Origin: Candidatus Binatota bacterium
GTDB lineage: Bacteria; Desulfobacterota; Binatia; UBA1149
Reading direction: 5' to 3'
Length of the DNA: 64,000 nt
Assembly: GCA_012960245.1 (NCBI GenBank)
Contig: DUBO01000040.1
Span: 1-64,000 of the forward strand
Position 1 is the first letter of the stretch, and each line of letters starts with the position of its first letter. The notes under the pieces were generated by a model that was not told the DNA's origin, did no database searches, and worked only from the letters and a program-made list of their open reading frames with translations. Positions 31,974-40,844 of this stretch are shown piece after piece. Both the position numbers and the translations under genes were made by a program.

Positions 31974-33122
31974 GTGACACGAAAAGCGGCCATCGTCGGA
32001 ATTGGTCGATCGGCCTACACCAGGAACTCGGGCCGAACGGTACTGGCCCAGGCCGCAGAAGCTGCCCGGGAGGCTATCGCCGACGCGGGCCTCCAGCCGG
32101 CAGATGTTAACGGTGCGTGTTCGTTCCAGGCAGCCGACTCGGTAATGGGCTACCAGCTCGCCGACGCTATCGGCATCGAGGAGCTGCACTGGAACCTGGA
32201 CGTGTACGGCGGCGGCAACCAGGCAGCGGCGGTCGTAGCTAACGCCGCAACCGCCATCGAGGCGGGTTCATGCGAAACGGCTATTGTTTTTCGCGCCATG
32301 AACGGGCGCTCCAGCTACCGCTTCGGTACCGGCCGCGGTCGCACGATCGAGGCAACCGGCGAGTCCCAGTTCCAGGCACCCCACGGATACCTGGTCCCGC
32401 CCCAGTGGATGGCGATGTGGGCACGGCGACACCAGGAAGTTTACGGAAGCACCTGCGAGGACCTCGGCCAGATCGCGCTCAACGCGAACCGCCACGCCTG
32501 TGCCAACGCCCACGCCCTTACACAAAAGCCTCTCACCCTTGACGGCTATCTCGCGGCCCGCTGGATACACGAGCCCCTGCGGCTCTACGACTGCGCCTAC
32601 GAGGCGGACGGTGCAGTGGCTGTTGTCCTCACGACCGAAGAGCGGGCGCGTGACCTGCCCCACGACCCCATACGTATACTCGCCCACGCCGAGTCCAGTC
32701 GCGGCGGGGGTTCGTGGGACCAGTGGCCCGATACCACGCGAATGTTCTCCGAGGCGGTGGCGCCCCGCCTCTGGGAGCTTTGCGGTCTGCGACCCGCGGA
32801 CATGGACGTGGCGTGCATCTACGACTGCTTCACCTATACCGTGATGGTGGCGCTCGAGGACTTCGGCTTCTGCGAGCGCGGAGAAGCCGGTACCTTCTTC
32901 GCAGAGGGCCGAGGCACCTACGGCGGTGACGTGGTCGTGAATCCCCACGGCGGATTGCTGGCCGAGGCCTACCTGCACGGCATGAACCACCACTACGAGG
33001 CTGTGCTGCAGCTACGCGGTGAAGCCGGACCAAGACAGGTTCCGGAGGCCCGGCTGGCCCTGGTCACTGCCGGTGCCGGGCCGGCGGGCAGCGCACTGGT
33101 CTACACCCGGGAAAACGTATGA
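31974..33122 (+). CDS. SCP-x-type thiolase-fold protein, second copy
   Basis: 382 residues starting at GTG 31974, ten bases after the Rieske gene. Thiolase superfamily: KAAIVGIGRSAYTRNSGRTV, DVYGGGNQAAAVVANAATAI, YDCAYEADGAVAVVLTTEER and NPHGGLLAEAYLHGMNHHYE. The loop that carries the active-site Cys in condensing thiolases reads GGGNQAAAV here, without Cys, unlike the copy at 22309-23460. This favours a retro-aldolase or other carbon-carbon lyase role. It is coupled to the DUF35 gene by an ATGA overlap. Confidence 0.87.
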   Translation: MTRKAAIVGIGRSAYTRNSGRTVLAQAAEAAREAIADAGLQPADVNGACSFQAADSVMGYQLADAIGIEELHWNLDVYGGGNQAAAVVANAATAIEAGSCETAIVFRAMNGRSSYRFGTGRGRTIEATGESQFQAPHGYLVPPQWMAMWARRHQEVYGSTCEDLGQIALNANRHACANAHALTQKPLTLDGYLAARWIHEPLRLYDCAYEADGAVAVVLTTEERARDLPHDPIRILAHAESSRGGGSWDQWPDTTRMFSEAVAPRLWELCGLRPADMDVACIYDCFTYTVMVALEDFGFCERGEAGTFFAEGRGTYGGDVVVNPHGGLLAEAYLHGMNHHYEAVLQLRGEAGPRQVPEARLALVTAGAGPAGSALVYTRENV

Positions 33123-33553
33123 GTACCGACGCCTACTCGCTCCCGCCTCAACCCGCCCCGGACCCGGACTCCGAGCAGTTCTGGGAAGCCACGACCAGGG
33201 GCGAACTGGCGCTGTGCCGCTGCGTGGAGTGCCGAACCTGGATACAACCACCACTGGAACGCTGCCGTCACTGCGCCGGCGAGACACGCTTCGAAAGCGT
33301 CTCGGGCGGCGGCACGATCTACAGCTTCATAGTCGTCAGGCACCCCTGCTGCCCAGGCTACCTGGACGACCTTCCCGGACTTGTCGGTCTCATCGAACTC
33401 GATGAGCAGACAGGTCTTCGCCTGACAGCCCGCCTCGTTGACGCCGAGCCAGGTCAGCTCGCAATCGGCCAGCGAGTCCAGGCAGAGATCGTAGACCTGC
33501 CTGGCGGCGAGTTCCGCGTCCCCGTATTCCGGGTCGTGGACTCCGCGGGCTGA
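33119..33553 (+). CDS. DUF35 zinc-ribbon/OB-fold protein, second copy
   Basis: 144 residues. Zinc ribbon CRCVECRTWIQPPLERCRHC, then an OB fold (GGGTIYSFIVVRHPCCPGYL, LVGLIELDEQTGLRLTARLV). Its ATG overlaps the stop of the SCP-x-type gene by four bases, as expected of an obligate complex. The same pairing occurs on the other strand at 21829-23460, so the window carries two such modules with different thiolase active-site loops. Confidence 0.9.
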   Translation: MSTDAYSLPPQPAPDPDSEQFWEATTRGELALCRCVECRTWIQPPLERCRHCAGETRFESVSGGGTIYSFIVVRHPCCPGYLDDLPGLVGLIELDEQTGLRLTARLVDAEPGQLAIGQRVQAEIVDLPGGEFRVPVFRVVDSAG

Positions 33554-33638
33554 ATTCGCCGGCCTCGGTCAACGATCCAGACAACGCGCGCCCGCCACAG
33601 TCCGTTGACACACGCCCGTTCCTACAGAACACTGCGCC

Positions 33639-34883
33639 ATGGCGTGGACTCCACCGCCCCGGTCGCCTTGGGTTGACCAGGTTAACGGGCTCGCATCGGC
33701 ACTGACCGACGGTGGCCGTTCAATGGTACCGCTCGACGAGGTGCAGGCTATCCAGGCCGCGGTCGACGCGACCGGTCTCGATAATTTTGGAGACGATGGA
33801 TTCCGCGAAGGGCTGGCCATGCTTGTTCGCTCGCTCGAAGAGGAGGCCCAGCTCACGCTCGTCGGCAGGCTGCTGGCGCGCGCGGAGATTGCACGGATTC
33901 TCGAGAGTCGACTCCGCACCGAGAAGATCTTTCACGACCACCCCGAGATAGAAGAAGAAGAAATCATCGCCCCGGTATTCGTAACGGGAATTGCCCGCAC
34001 GGGGACCAGCATCCTCCATGAACTCCTGTGGCGGGACCCGGGTAATCGCGCCCCCATCACATGGGAGATGATGTACCCGGCCGCCGCCGTCGCTACCTCC
34101 GAGATAGACAGCGCCCTGACAATCGAGCTCGCGGAGAACGAAGTCAGGATGCAGGACCATGTCCTGCCGGCCATGAGAACGATGCACGAGCTGGGCGCGG
34201 AGCTTCCAAACGAGTGCATCTACATCTTCGCCCACGAATTTGCCTGCGACATGTTCACGGGGTTCTTCCACGTCCCCAGCTACACCATGTGGAAGGCGGG
34301 ACTCGACCCCCAGCCCGCCTACAGCTACCACCGGCGCTTCCTCAAGCTGTTACAGTGGCGGCAGCCGAAGCGGCGCTGGGTGCTCAAAGCGCCCTCCCAT
34401 ATGAATCAGCTCGTCTGTCTCCTGGACACCTATCCCGACGCACACGTTGTAATCACACACCGTGACCCGCTGCGGGTCCTGGGCTCGATCTCTAACCTGA
34501 TGGCGAGTCTGCAGTGGATGCGCAGTGACCACGTGCATTACGAATCGGTCGTCGAAAGCCTGGCCTTTGGACACGCCTACCTTCCCGAGCGCGTCATGCA
34601 GGCGCGCGACGCGGGGACGCTGGCGACCGAAAGCATCATCGACGTGCGCTACCAGGACCTCATGGCCGATCCGATCGGAACGGTTCGCGACATCTACAAG
34701 CGCTGTGGTTCCCCGCTCACCGGCGAAGCCGAACAGGCCATCGAGGCCTGGATGAAGCAGCGGCCAAAGGATAGACACGGCGTCCACGAGTATACTTTTG
34801 AAGACACCGGGCTCGACCTTGCCACCGAACGCGCGCGCCATAATAAGTACCAGGAGCGTTTCGATATACCTTCCGAAGTCTGA
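33639..34883 (+). CDS. Sulfotransferase-family protein
   Basis: 414 residues. The P-loop-like 5'-phosphosulfate-binding motif VTGIARTGTSILHELLWRDP is near residue 118, and the 3'-phosphate motif VITHRDPLRVLGSISNLMAS is in the second half, the pattern of PAPS-dependent sulfotransferases. The first 100 residues are a helical extension seen in the bacterial Sulfotransfer_3 group. Sulfonation of a hydroxylated steroid or lipid would fit the neighbours, but the acceptor is unknown. No good ribosome-binding site precedes the ATG, and a GTG 12 codons downstream is an alternative. Confidence 0.87.
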   Translation: MAWTPPPRSPWVDQVNGLASALTDGGRSMVPLDEVQAIQAAVDATGLDNFGDDGFREGLAMLVRSLEEEAQLTLVGRLLARAEIARILESRLRTEKIFHDHPEIEEEEIIAPVFVTGIARTGTSILHELLWRDPGNRAPITWEMMYPAAAVATSEIDSALTIELAENEVRMQDHVLPAMRTMHELGAELPNECIYIFAHEFACDMFTGFFHVPSYTMWKAGLDPQPAYSYHRRFLKLLQWRQPKRRWVLKAPSHMNQLVCLLDTYPDAHVVITHRDPLRVLGSISNLMASLQWMRSDHVHYESVVESLAFGHAYLPERVMQARDAGTLATESIIDVRYQDLMADPIGTVRDIYKRCGSPLTGEAEQAIEAWMKQRPKDRHGVHEYTFEDTGLDLATERARHNKYQERFDIPSEV

Positions 34884-34927
34884 GGCCTGCCGGTCGGACA
34901 CCTCCAAACACGGAGTTTTGCTGCCCT

Positions 34928-36052
34928 ATGAAACAACCACCCAAAATCATGGCCAAGGCGTTCGACGAATGGATCGCGGCGCAGCAGACCGCGATCGGGC
35001 TCGTCAACGACGCCGAGCAACCGGGCACGGCCGCCGATTGGGCCGAGGGCTATCGCTGGGTCACGCGCATGGCCAGCATCGCCCTCGAATGGGTGGTCGA
35101 GAAGAACGACCCGCTGCACCCGGTAGTCTTCCTCAACGAAGACGACTACCACAAGTTCATCGTCGATAATCCCGACCTCAACCGATACTTCGCGACCATC
35201 GACGAAAACGAAACCTATCGCTTATTCGGGAAGCGCGGCGAAGCGATCTACATCGGGATTAACCTGGGCAGCGACATCTTCAATTGGGGTTCAGGCGCCG
35301 CGGGAGGAAACCTCGGCCAGTACGACCTTGATAATTTTGAAATCTCGGAAAACGGAGAATTCGAGATCACCCTGAGTCCAGATGAACACGAAGGGAACTG
35401 GATACGACTCGAAAAGGGAACCCAACATGTAACGTTACGTGAAACTTTTTCCGACCTGCGCAAGCAGGAGGCCGCGAAGCTCAGCATCGAGCTCACAGGG
35501 CGAAAGGTCCCACCACCCGAACTCACGCCGGAAGAGTTCGCCGACAAGCTTGCGACCGCGGCAAAGTTTTTCCTGTTCGTGGTGCAGACCAGCATCTCCA
35601 TGTGGTCCGGGTTCGGCTCCCGGGTGAATAATATTGGGGGGGGCTCCGGCCAGCACCACGTCAAGGCGGGCGAAAACGAGATCAACACGCACTGCGATTC
35701 GCAAATGTACTACATGGGCAGCCGGTGGTCGCTCGAAGACGGCCACGCGCTCGTGGTAACGATCCGACCGCCGGAAGGAAACTTCCGGTACTGGGGAATC
35801 ACTCTCGTTAACCCATGGATGGAATCATATGACAGCCGCTACGCGAGACCCTGTACTAACAATCACAAGGCAGATCGGAACGAGGACGGGACCTGGCGCC
35901 TGGTGATCGCGGCCGATGACCCGGGAGTCGCCAACTGGGTCGACACCGGTGGCCGGCTCGAAGGATTCGCGATGCTGCGCTGGGTGACGCACGGCGAGGT
36001 CCCGCCCGACCCCGATTGTGAATTGATGTCGCTCTCGTCACTGCGCCTCTGA
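34928..36052 (+). CDS. DUF1214-domain protein
   Basis: 374 residues, no signal peptide. The C-terminal 100 residues carry the DUF1214 pattern: FRYWGITLVNPWMESYDSRY, the region NEDGTWRLVIAADDPGVANW and VDTGGRLEGFAMLRWV. The N-terminal two thirds are less clear (VTRMASIALEWVVEKNDPLH). The biochemical function of DUF1214 proteins is not established. They often neighbour sulfotransferase and lipid-degradation genes, as here, where it lies 44 bases after the sulfotransferase. Base composition is slightly lower in G+C than its neighbours. Confidence 0.78.
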   Translation: MKQPPKIMAKAFDEWIAAQQTAIGLVNDAEQPGTAADWAEGYRWVTRMASIALEWVVEKNDPLHPVVFLNEDDYHKFIVDNPDLNRYFATIDENETYRLFGKRGEAIYIGINLGSDIFNWGSGAAGGNLGQYDLDNFEISENGEFEITLSPDEHEGNWIRLEKGTQHVTLRETFSDLRKQEAAKLSIELTGRKVPPPELTPEEFADKLATAAKFFLFVVQTSISMWSGFGSRVNNIGGGSGQHHVKAGENEINTHCDSQMYYMGSRWSLEDGHALVVTIRPPEGNFRYWGITLVNPWMESYDSRYARPCTNNHKADRNEDGTWRLVIAADDPGVANWVDTGGRLEGFAMLRWVTHGEVPPDPDCELMSLSSLRL

Positions 36053-36220
36053 CCACCCTGGCCCACCGGCCTCGTTCTGCGTGAAACCGCGAAGCCTCGA
36101 AAACCGGCCGAGAAAAACTCCCCCGAAACTTCCTTCTTCCGCTTTCCCGGTTTATCCCGCTATACCCCGACTCAAGGCAACTGCCACGACCGGCGGCGAT
36201 TCGAAGAGGAGGAGACCCTG

Positions 36221-37105
36221 ATGAATGCGAAAATTGAACGGTTCAGCGTTGCGGGCGACCCCGACAAGATTCACGCCACCATTGAGCGCGACGGCGCGGC
36301 GATCATCGAGAACCTGCTCCCACCGGATGTAATCCGGCGCGTCAACGACGAGGTCGATTCGGCCGTCCTCGCCGCGGACCCTGAAGAGGCGATGCTCAAC
36401 CCGATCATGAAGGCGTTCTATGGCCCCTACACAAAACAGGTGACCGGCGTACCCGGGATCTCACGCACGTTTGCCCTTGAGGTCATGTGCCATCCCATGC
36501 TGATGGCGCTCTGTGACCGCACCCTGTTGCCATCCTGCGCCCGTTACCAACTCAACCTGGGCCACCTGCTGCAGCGCGGCCCGGGCGCCGAGGACCAGTG
36601 GCTGCACCGAGACGAGGCCGTCTGGAGTGACGTGCCCCGCCCGCACCCCGAACTGCAGCTCGCGTCGGTCATAGCCTTCGTCGACTTCACCCATGAGAAC
36701 GGCGCCACCCATGTCGTGCCCGGGAGTCACCGCTGGCCCGACCGTCAGCTCTCTCCAGCGGAACAGGCCGGGCAGCCGGCGCCGACCGCCGACCAGGTCG
36801 CGTGCGCGGAAATGCCCGCAGGTTCTGCCATCGTCTACTCGGGCGGCACCATACACGGGGGCGGGGCGAACACCACGGACCAACCGCGACGGGGTGCACA
36901 CCTGAGTTACTGCCTGGGCTGGTTACGAACCGAGGAGAACAACTACCTGTCAACACCTCCCGCCACCGCAGCAACCTACCCGCGGCTGGCGCAGGAGCTT
37001 CTCGGCTATGCCCTGCATGACAGCATCTCCCGCGGTGGAGGCTACCTCGGTATGGTCCGTATGAAGGACCCGGTTGAACTGCTCGCCAACGGCGAACTCG
37101 GCTGA
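36221..37105 (+). CDS. Phytanoyl-CoA dioxygenase (PhyH)-family Fe(II)/2-oxoglutarate enzyme
   Basis: 294 residues with GAGGAGGAG well placed before the ATG. Iron ligands are His and Asp of QWLHRDEAVW and the distal His of SGGTIHGGGAN; the Arg in QPRRGAHLSYCLGW is the likely 2-oxoglutarate anchor. The N-terminal IERDGAAIIENLLPPDVIRR is typical of PhyH proteins. It would hydroxylate a carboxylate or CoA-linked, often isoprenoid, substrate. It is last in the rightward group and convergent with the next gene. Confidence 0.9.
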   Translation: MNAKIERFSVAGDPDKIHATIERDGAAIIENLLPPDVIRRVNDEVDSAVLAADPEEAMLNPIMKAFYGPYTKQVTGVPGISRTFALEVMCHPMLMALCDRTLLPSCARYQLNLGHLLQRGPGAEDQWLHRDEAVWSDVPRPHPELQLASVIAFVDFTHENGATHVVPGSHRWPDRQLSPAEQAGQPAPTADQVACAEMPAGSAIVYSGGTIHGGGANTTDQPRRGAHLSYCLGWLRTEENNYLSTPPATAATYPRLAQELLGYALHDSISRGGGYLGMVRMKDPVELLANGELG

Positions 37106-37155
37106 TCGAAAGGCGAGCTGCTCCCCTCCCGTCATGCAGGCGTCGCTGCGACCAG

Positions 37156-38067
37156 CTATGTCGCGTCGCCCTCGCCTAACCCCGGGTGGCCCGGAAGCTC
37201 ACGCTCGGTGAACCCGTATACCGCGCCGAAAGTATCCGCAGGATCGAGTTCAACCGTATGCGAGCCCTGTTGAATCACGCCGATCTCGTGGTCGCGGGCG
37301 TGGGCAACCACCCGCTGCAGATCGGCTACCCTGAAGGTGAACGCGTAGACTATGGGTCCGTGTGCCTCAAGGTGGCGCGCCAGTTCCGAGCCCTCGGAGG
37401 TCGGTTCGGCCAACTCGATCAGGGTATCGCCGATCGCGAAAAACAGGCTGTGTGAGCTGCGGGTGGAGTCTTCTTCCTCGTGAACGAGTTCACAGCCCAG
37501 CACGTCCGTGTAGAACCCCGCCGCCCCGGCAAGATCATTCACCGCCACCGTGCAGTGCGAAAGCGCCTCTATCCCCAGGGGATGCCGGTCGCGCCAGAAG
37601 GCCGGTGACCACCACTCCCGGTGCCGCGGGTCGGGAATCACCTGGTCCTCCAGGAATTCCAGGGCAGAACCGTACGTGTCCCGGGGGTGAGCGATCACGT
37701 AGTCGAAGTCCTGGTCCGGGATCTCGTCGACGACCCCCAGCCCTCGTAGTGATACCCGCACCCCGTTCTCCACGAGACGTTGTGCCAGCCCACGGCAGTC
37801 CTTGACCCAGAAGGCGATGTTGTTGAAGTGGTTGCCGTGGCGCCCGAGAAACCTCGCGATGGACGTGGGGGCCTGGCGATCAACGGGAGCAAGCATCTCG
37901 ATCGAAAAATCTCCGCCCAGCAGGTTGGCGCTGTTGCGACTGTCCTCCGCTCCCAGGTGCTGGGCCTCGTATACCCAGCTCCCGAAGAAGTCGTGGTAAA
38001 AACGACCGACCTCGAGAACATCGTGGACGATCTGCGAGCCATGAAACAATCGAACAATCTCGGACAT
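37156..38067 (-). CDS. Tandem VOC-domain protein (extradiol-dioxygenase/glyoxalase fold)
   Basis: 303 residues with two VOC modules. The first starts VRLFHGSQIVHDVLEVGRFY and the second LSHCTVAVNDLAGAAGFYTD. Candidate metal ligands include the His residues in FHGSQIVHD and LSHCTVAV and Glu residues in ALEFLED and TLIELAEP. Two-module proteins of this length include extradiol ring-cleavage dioxygenases and hydroxyphenylpyruvate-type enzymes, but the motifs are not tight enough to choose. GCAAGGAGGC precedes the ATG. It is in operon with the LLM gene upstream (12-base gap). Confidence 0.82.
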   Translation of the reverse strand: MSEIVRLFHGSQIVHDVLEVGRFYHDFFGSWVYEAQHLGAEDSRNSANLLGGDFSIEMLAPVDRQAPTSIARFLGRHGNHFNNIAFWVKDCRGLAQRLVENGVRVSLRGLGVVDEIPDQDFDYVIAHPRDTYGSALEFLEDQVIPDPRHREWWSPAFWRDRHPLGIEALSHCTVAVNDLAGAAGFYTDVLGCELVHEEEDSTRSSHSLFFAIGDTLIELAEPTSEGSELARHLEAHGPIVYAFTFRVADLQRVVAHARDHEIGVIQQGSHTVELDPADTFGAVYGFTERELPGHPGLGEGDAT

Positions 38068-38079
38068 AGAGCCTCCTTG

Positions 38080-38919
38080 CTACTCGAAGACCTGCTCGGC
38101 GAGGCGCCGCATCCCGTCGATGGCCCCGCGCGAACGGTCCCACGGCGCGACTATCAACCGCGTGATTCCAGCGTCTTCCCAGCGGCGAACGTCGTCGAGA
38201 TTCTCGATCCGTCCGGTGCATACCAACTCAAAGGGTTCGTCCTCGCGGCCGTACTGAGCCCGCAGCTGTGCCAGCTTTGCGATCGGCTCGGCGCACGAAT
38301 CGGGCGTGTGATCGAGCCCCACCCAGCCATTCCCCACTCGGGCAGCCCGGCGCAGGGCGGGCGGAGACTCTCCACCGATCAGGATAGGTGGGTGGGGCTT
38401 CTGTACCGGCTTGGGTTCGAACTGCACCGGTTCGAAGTCGTAGAACTCGCCGTGGTGCTCAATAACATCGTCGCTCCAGAGGCGCTTGCAGATCTCGATT
38501 GCCTCGTCCAGGCGACGACCGCGCGTTCGGGGGTCCATGCCGGTGGCGGTCCACTCGCTCAGCAGCCAGCCCGCGCCGACCCCGATTTCGGCCCTGCCGC
38601 CCGAGACCAGGTCGAGGGTCTGGATCGCGCGCGCCGAGACGAATGGGTGGCGCAAACCCAGCAGGTAGACGTGGCTTCCCAGGCGGACACGCGATGTCAC
38701 ACCGGCCAGGTAGTTAAGATAGCCAAAGCAGTCGTACACGGGCGCGTTCGACGGAACCGGCGGATGGTCGGCCCCGGCAAACGGCGAGCCGGCCACGTCT
38801 ACCGGCAGCACCAGGTGCTCGGGCAGCCACACCGATTCAAAGCCCAGGCGATCAGCCTCCAGGGTCACCCTCTCGTAGTACGTCGGGTAGAGACGGCCAA
38901 GTGCGATTCCCAGTTTCAC
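38080..38919 (-). CDS. LLM-class flavin/F420-dependent oxidoreductase
   Basis: 279 residues, luciferase-like TIM barrel. It contains MKLGIALGRLYPTYYERVTL, GFESVWLPEHLVLP, RVRLGSHVYLLGLRHPFVSA, SGGRAEIGVGAGWLLSEWTA and PILIGGESPPALRRAARVGN. The short form with a G(V/A)G.GW motif is typical of F420-dependent members known mostly from actinobacteria, though FMN use cannot be excluded. The divergent region to the right (38920-39163) carries repeated TTCCGC half-sites. Confidence 0.87.
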   Translation of the reverse strand: MKLGIALGRLYPTYYERVTLEADRLGFESVWLPEHLVLPVDVAGSPFAGADHPPVPSNAPVYDCFGYLNYLAGVTSRVRLGSHVYLLGLRHPFVSARAIQTLDLVSGGRAEIGVGAGWLLSEWTATGMDPRTRGRRLDEAIEICKRLWSDDVIEHHGEFYDFEPVQFEPKPVQKPHPPILIGGESPPALRRAARVGNGWVGLDHTPDSCAEPIAKLAQLRAQYGREDEPFELVCTGRIENLDDVRRWEDAGITRLIVAPWDRSRGAIDGMRRLAEQVFE

Positions 38920-38990
38920 TCCGTTACCTACCCGGGCCTCGCGATGCGCCTGTTCTTACCCACACCAATAATTTTCAATTTCGCCGCCTC

Positions 38991-39079
38991 GCGGAAAAGA
39001 CCGTCAAAAGCGGTGGCTACCTGGTTCGTAGTTTATTCCGCGTACATGAGTTTTCCACTCAGCCTTCCGCGCCGCGGAA
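38991..39079. promoter_or_regulatory. Cluster of TTCCGC/GCGGAA half-sites
   Basis: GCGGAA at 38991-38996, TTCCGC at 39036-39041, and a palindrome TTCCGC-GCC-GCGGAA at 39065-39079. All lie in the 244-base divergent gap between the LLM gene and the phosphotransferase-like gene. Four copies in 90 bases suggest an operator for an unidentified regulator. No other feature is seen in this gap apart from an AAAGGAGG-like stretch near 39118. Confidence 0.4.
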
Positions 39080-39163
39080 TAACCACGGCTTGAAGTACAA
39101 TGCCCTCGGGCTTATGTAAAAGGAGGCCGACGGTGAATTGACCGGTGGATCCTCCGGGCTCCG

Positions 39164-40219
39164 ATGAGCAAAGATGATTTAGATTTGTTGCCCCTGGATC
39201 GCCTGGCTCCCTGGCTGGATGCGCAGGATATCGGCAGCGGGGCGCCGATAGAAAGACTGGCCCAACTCGGTGGTGGTTCGTCAAACGCGGTCTTCCGGTT
39301 CCACCGCGGCGATGCTGACTACGTGCTACGGCGGCCACCACGCCACCCGCGCCGCGACAGCAACAAGTCGATAGTCCGCGAGGGCACCCTGCTGCGCGCT
39401 CTTGCGCACACCGACGTACCGCACCCGATGCTCCACGCACTGTGCGACAACACGGATGTGATCGGGGTGTGCTTCTACGTAATGAAGCCGATCGATGGCT
39501 GGAGTCCCGGGAGCCCGCTGAAAGAACCATTCGCGTCGTCCCCGCGGTTCCGCCGGGAGATGGGCTTCGCCCTGGTGGACGCCCTGGCAGCCCTGGCCCT
39601 GGTCGATTATCGTTCGGTCGGGCTGGAGGACTTCGGCAGACCTGACGGCTTCCTGGAAAGGCAGGTCCCACGCTGGCGTGCCCAGCTGGAGAGCTACCGC
39701 GAAATAACCGGCTACCAGGGCCACAAATTACCTGGGCTCGACCGGGTCGCAACCTGGCTGGAGGCCAACCGACCGCGCGACTACCGGCCGGGCATCCTTC
39801 ACGGGGATCCGCAACTTCCCAACGCCATGTTTGCCCATGACCGCCCCGAGCTCATCGCCCTGATCGACTGGGAACTCTCGACACTCGGCGACCCCATGCT
39901 CGACCTGGGTTGGATCCTGGCTAGCTGGTCTGAGCCGGACGGACCGCGAATGCCCACCACGTACATCGAGCCGTGGAACGGTTTTCCCTCGCGAGCAGAG
40001 ATGATCGACCGCTACCTCGCGCGGACCGACCGCACCCCTGAAGCCGTGCGCTATTTCTGCGTTCTGGCCTGCTACAAACTCGGCATTATCCTGGAGGGGC
40101 ACGTGGCCCGTGCCGCAGCCGGAATCGGAGATCCCTCCACCAGTGAAATCATGGCCCGGCTTTCCATGGGCCTGCTCGAAGAAGCCAACGACCTGATAGA
40201 CGGAAAAATATTCGCCTGA
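39164..40219 (+). CDS. Aminoglycoside-phosphotransferase-fold kinase (ACAD10/11 N-domain type)
   Basis: 351 residues. It starts MSKDDLDLLPLDRLAPWLDA. Kinase-like motifs are ADYVLRRPP (ATP Lys region, here Arg-rich), the catalytic loop ILHGDPQLPNAMF and metal Asp in ALIDWELSTLGDPMLDLGW. The LGGGSSNAVFRF glycine loop and the WE(L)STLGDP motif place it with the acyl-kinase-like domains fused to acyl-CoA dehydrogenases in ACAD10/11. Those phosphorylate 4-hydroxyacyl-CoAs. A role in catabolism of hydroxylated acids is thus plausible. Confidence 0.88.
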   Translation: MSKDDLDLLPLDRLAPWLDAQDIGSGAPIERLAQLGGGSSNAVFRFHRGDADYVLRRPPRHPRRDSNKSIVREGTLLRALAHTDVPHPMLHALCDNTDVIGVCFYVMKPIDGWSPGSPLKEPFASSPRFRREMGFALVDALAALALVDYRSVGLEDFGRPDGFLERQVPRWRAQLESYREITGYQGHKLPGLDRVATWLEANRPRDYRPGILHGDPQLPNAMFAHDRPELIALIDWELSTLGDPMLDLGWILASWSEPDGPRMPTTYIEPWNGFPSRAEMIDRYLARTDRTPEAVRYFCVLACYKLGIILEGHVARAAAGIGDPSTSEIMARLSMGLLEEANDLIDGKIFA

Positions 40220-40238
40220 GCCTGAATGCCCGTTCTCG

Positions 40239-40676
40239 CTAACGCTCGCGCACGAAGGAAACGGCGACCTCGCGGCGCGAGAAACGCCAGCCCTCCGATG
40301 TCCTCGCGAACCGGTCCCTGTACTCGCCTATCATGAGAGGGCTCTCAACCGGCGCAGGTTTCTCATCATCGCCACCGTCATGCCGATAAAGAACCAGGTA
40401 TACCACGCCCTCGGCCGTATCCTCGTCGAGCACGTCCAACAGCAGGTTGTTGCACACGTGCCGCGACCTGCGATCGGTACGAGCTTCCCTCTCTCCCAAT
40501 CCCTTCTGCAGCTCTTCGGTGCCGGTCATGGTGACGACACCGGGGGCAGTCCAGACTCCATCGGACGTAAAGAGATCCGCGATGCGCCGCGCCTGTCCGT
40601 GGTCAACGTAGTGACAGTAGGCCGTGACAAGGCGCTCGCACTCTCGCTCGATCAGAAGACATTCGGTTGGGCTCAC
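40239..40676 (-). CDS. SnoaL/NTF2-like protein
   Basis: 145 residues from GTG 40676 (SPTECLLIERECERLVTAYC). It is a cone-shaped NTF2-like fold: CHYVDHGQARRIADLFTSDG with VWTAPGVVTMTGTEELQKGL, then RSRHVCNNLLLDVLDED and the closing strand WRFSRREVAVSFV. This SnoaL_4-type family includes cyclases, dehydratases and small subunits of ring-hydroxylating dioxygenases. An upstream extension to 40937 is open but overlaps the divergent P450 gene and is not protein-like. Confidence 0.8.
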   Translation of the reverse strand: MSPTECLLIERECERLVTAYCHYVDHGQARRIADLFTSDGVWTAPGVVTMTGTEELQKGLGEREARTDRRSRHVCNNLLLDVLDEDTAEGVVYLVLYRHDGGDDEKPAPVESPLMIGEYRDRFARTSEGWRFSRREVAVSFVRER

Positions 40677-40844
40677 GGCGCTACTCCAGCTTGCATACCT
40701 CGACAAAACGTCGCGGCGGCTCTTCGCACTCTTGCGATTGGGGCAAACGTACAATATTCGGAGTCCATTGCCACAGGAAACCACCCCCGGGCAAACCCTG
40801 TCAAGCCTGCCCTGAGCAGGCATTGCCGCAAGAGGACATAAAAC

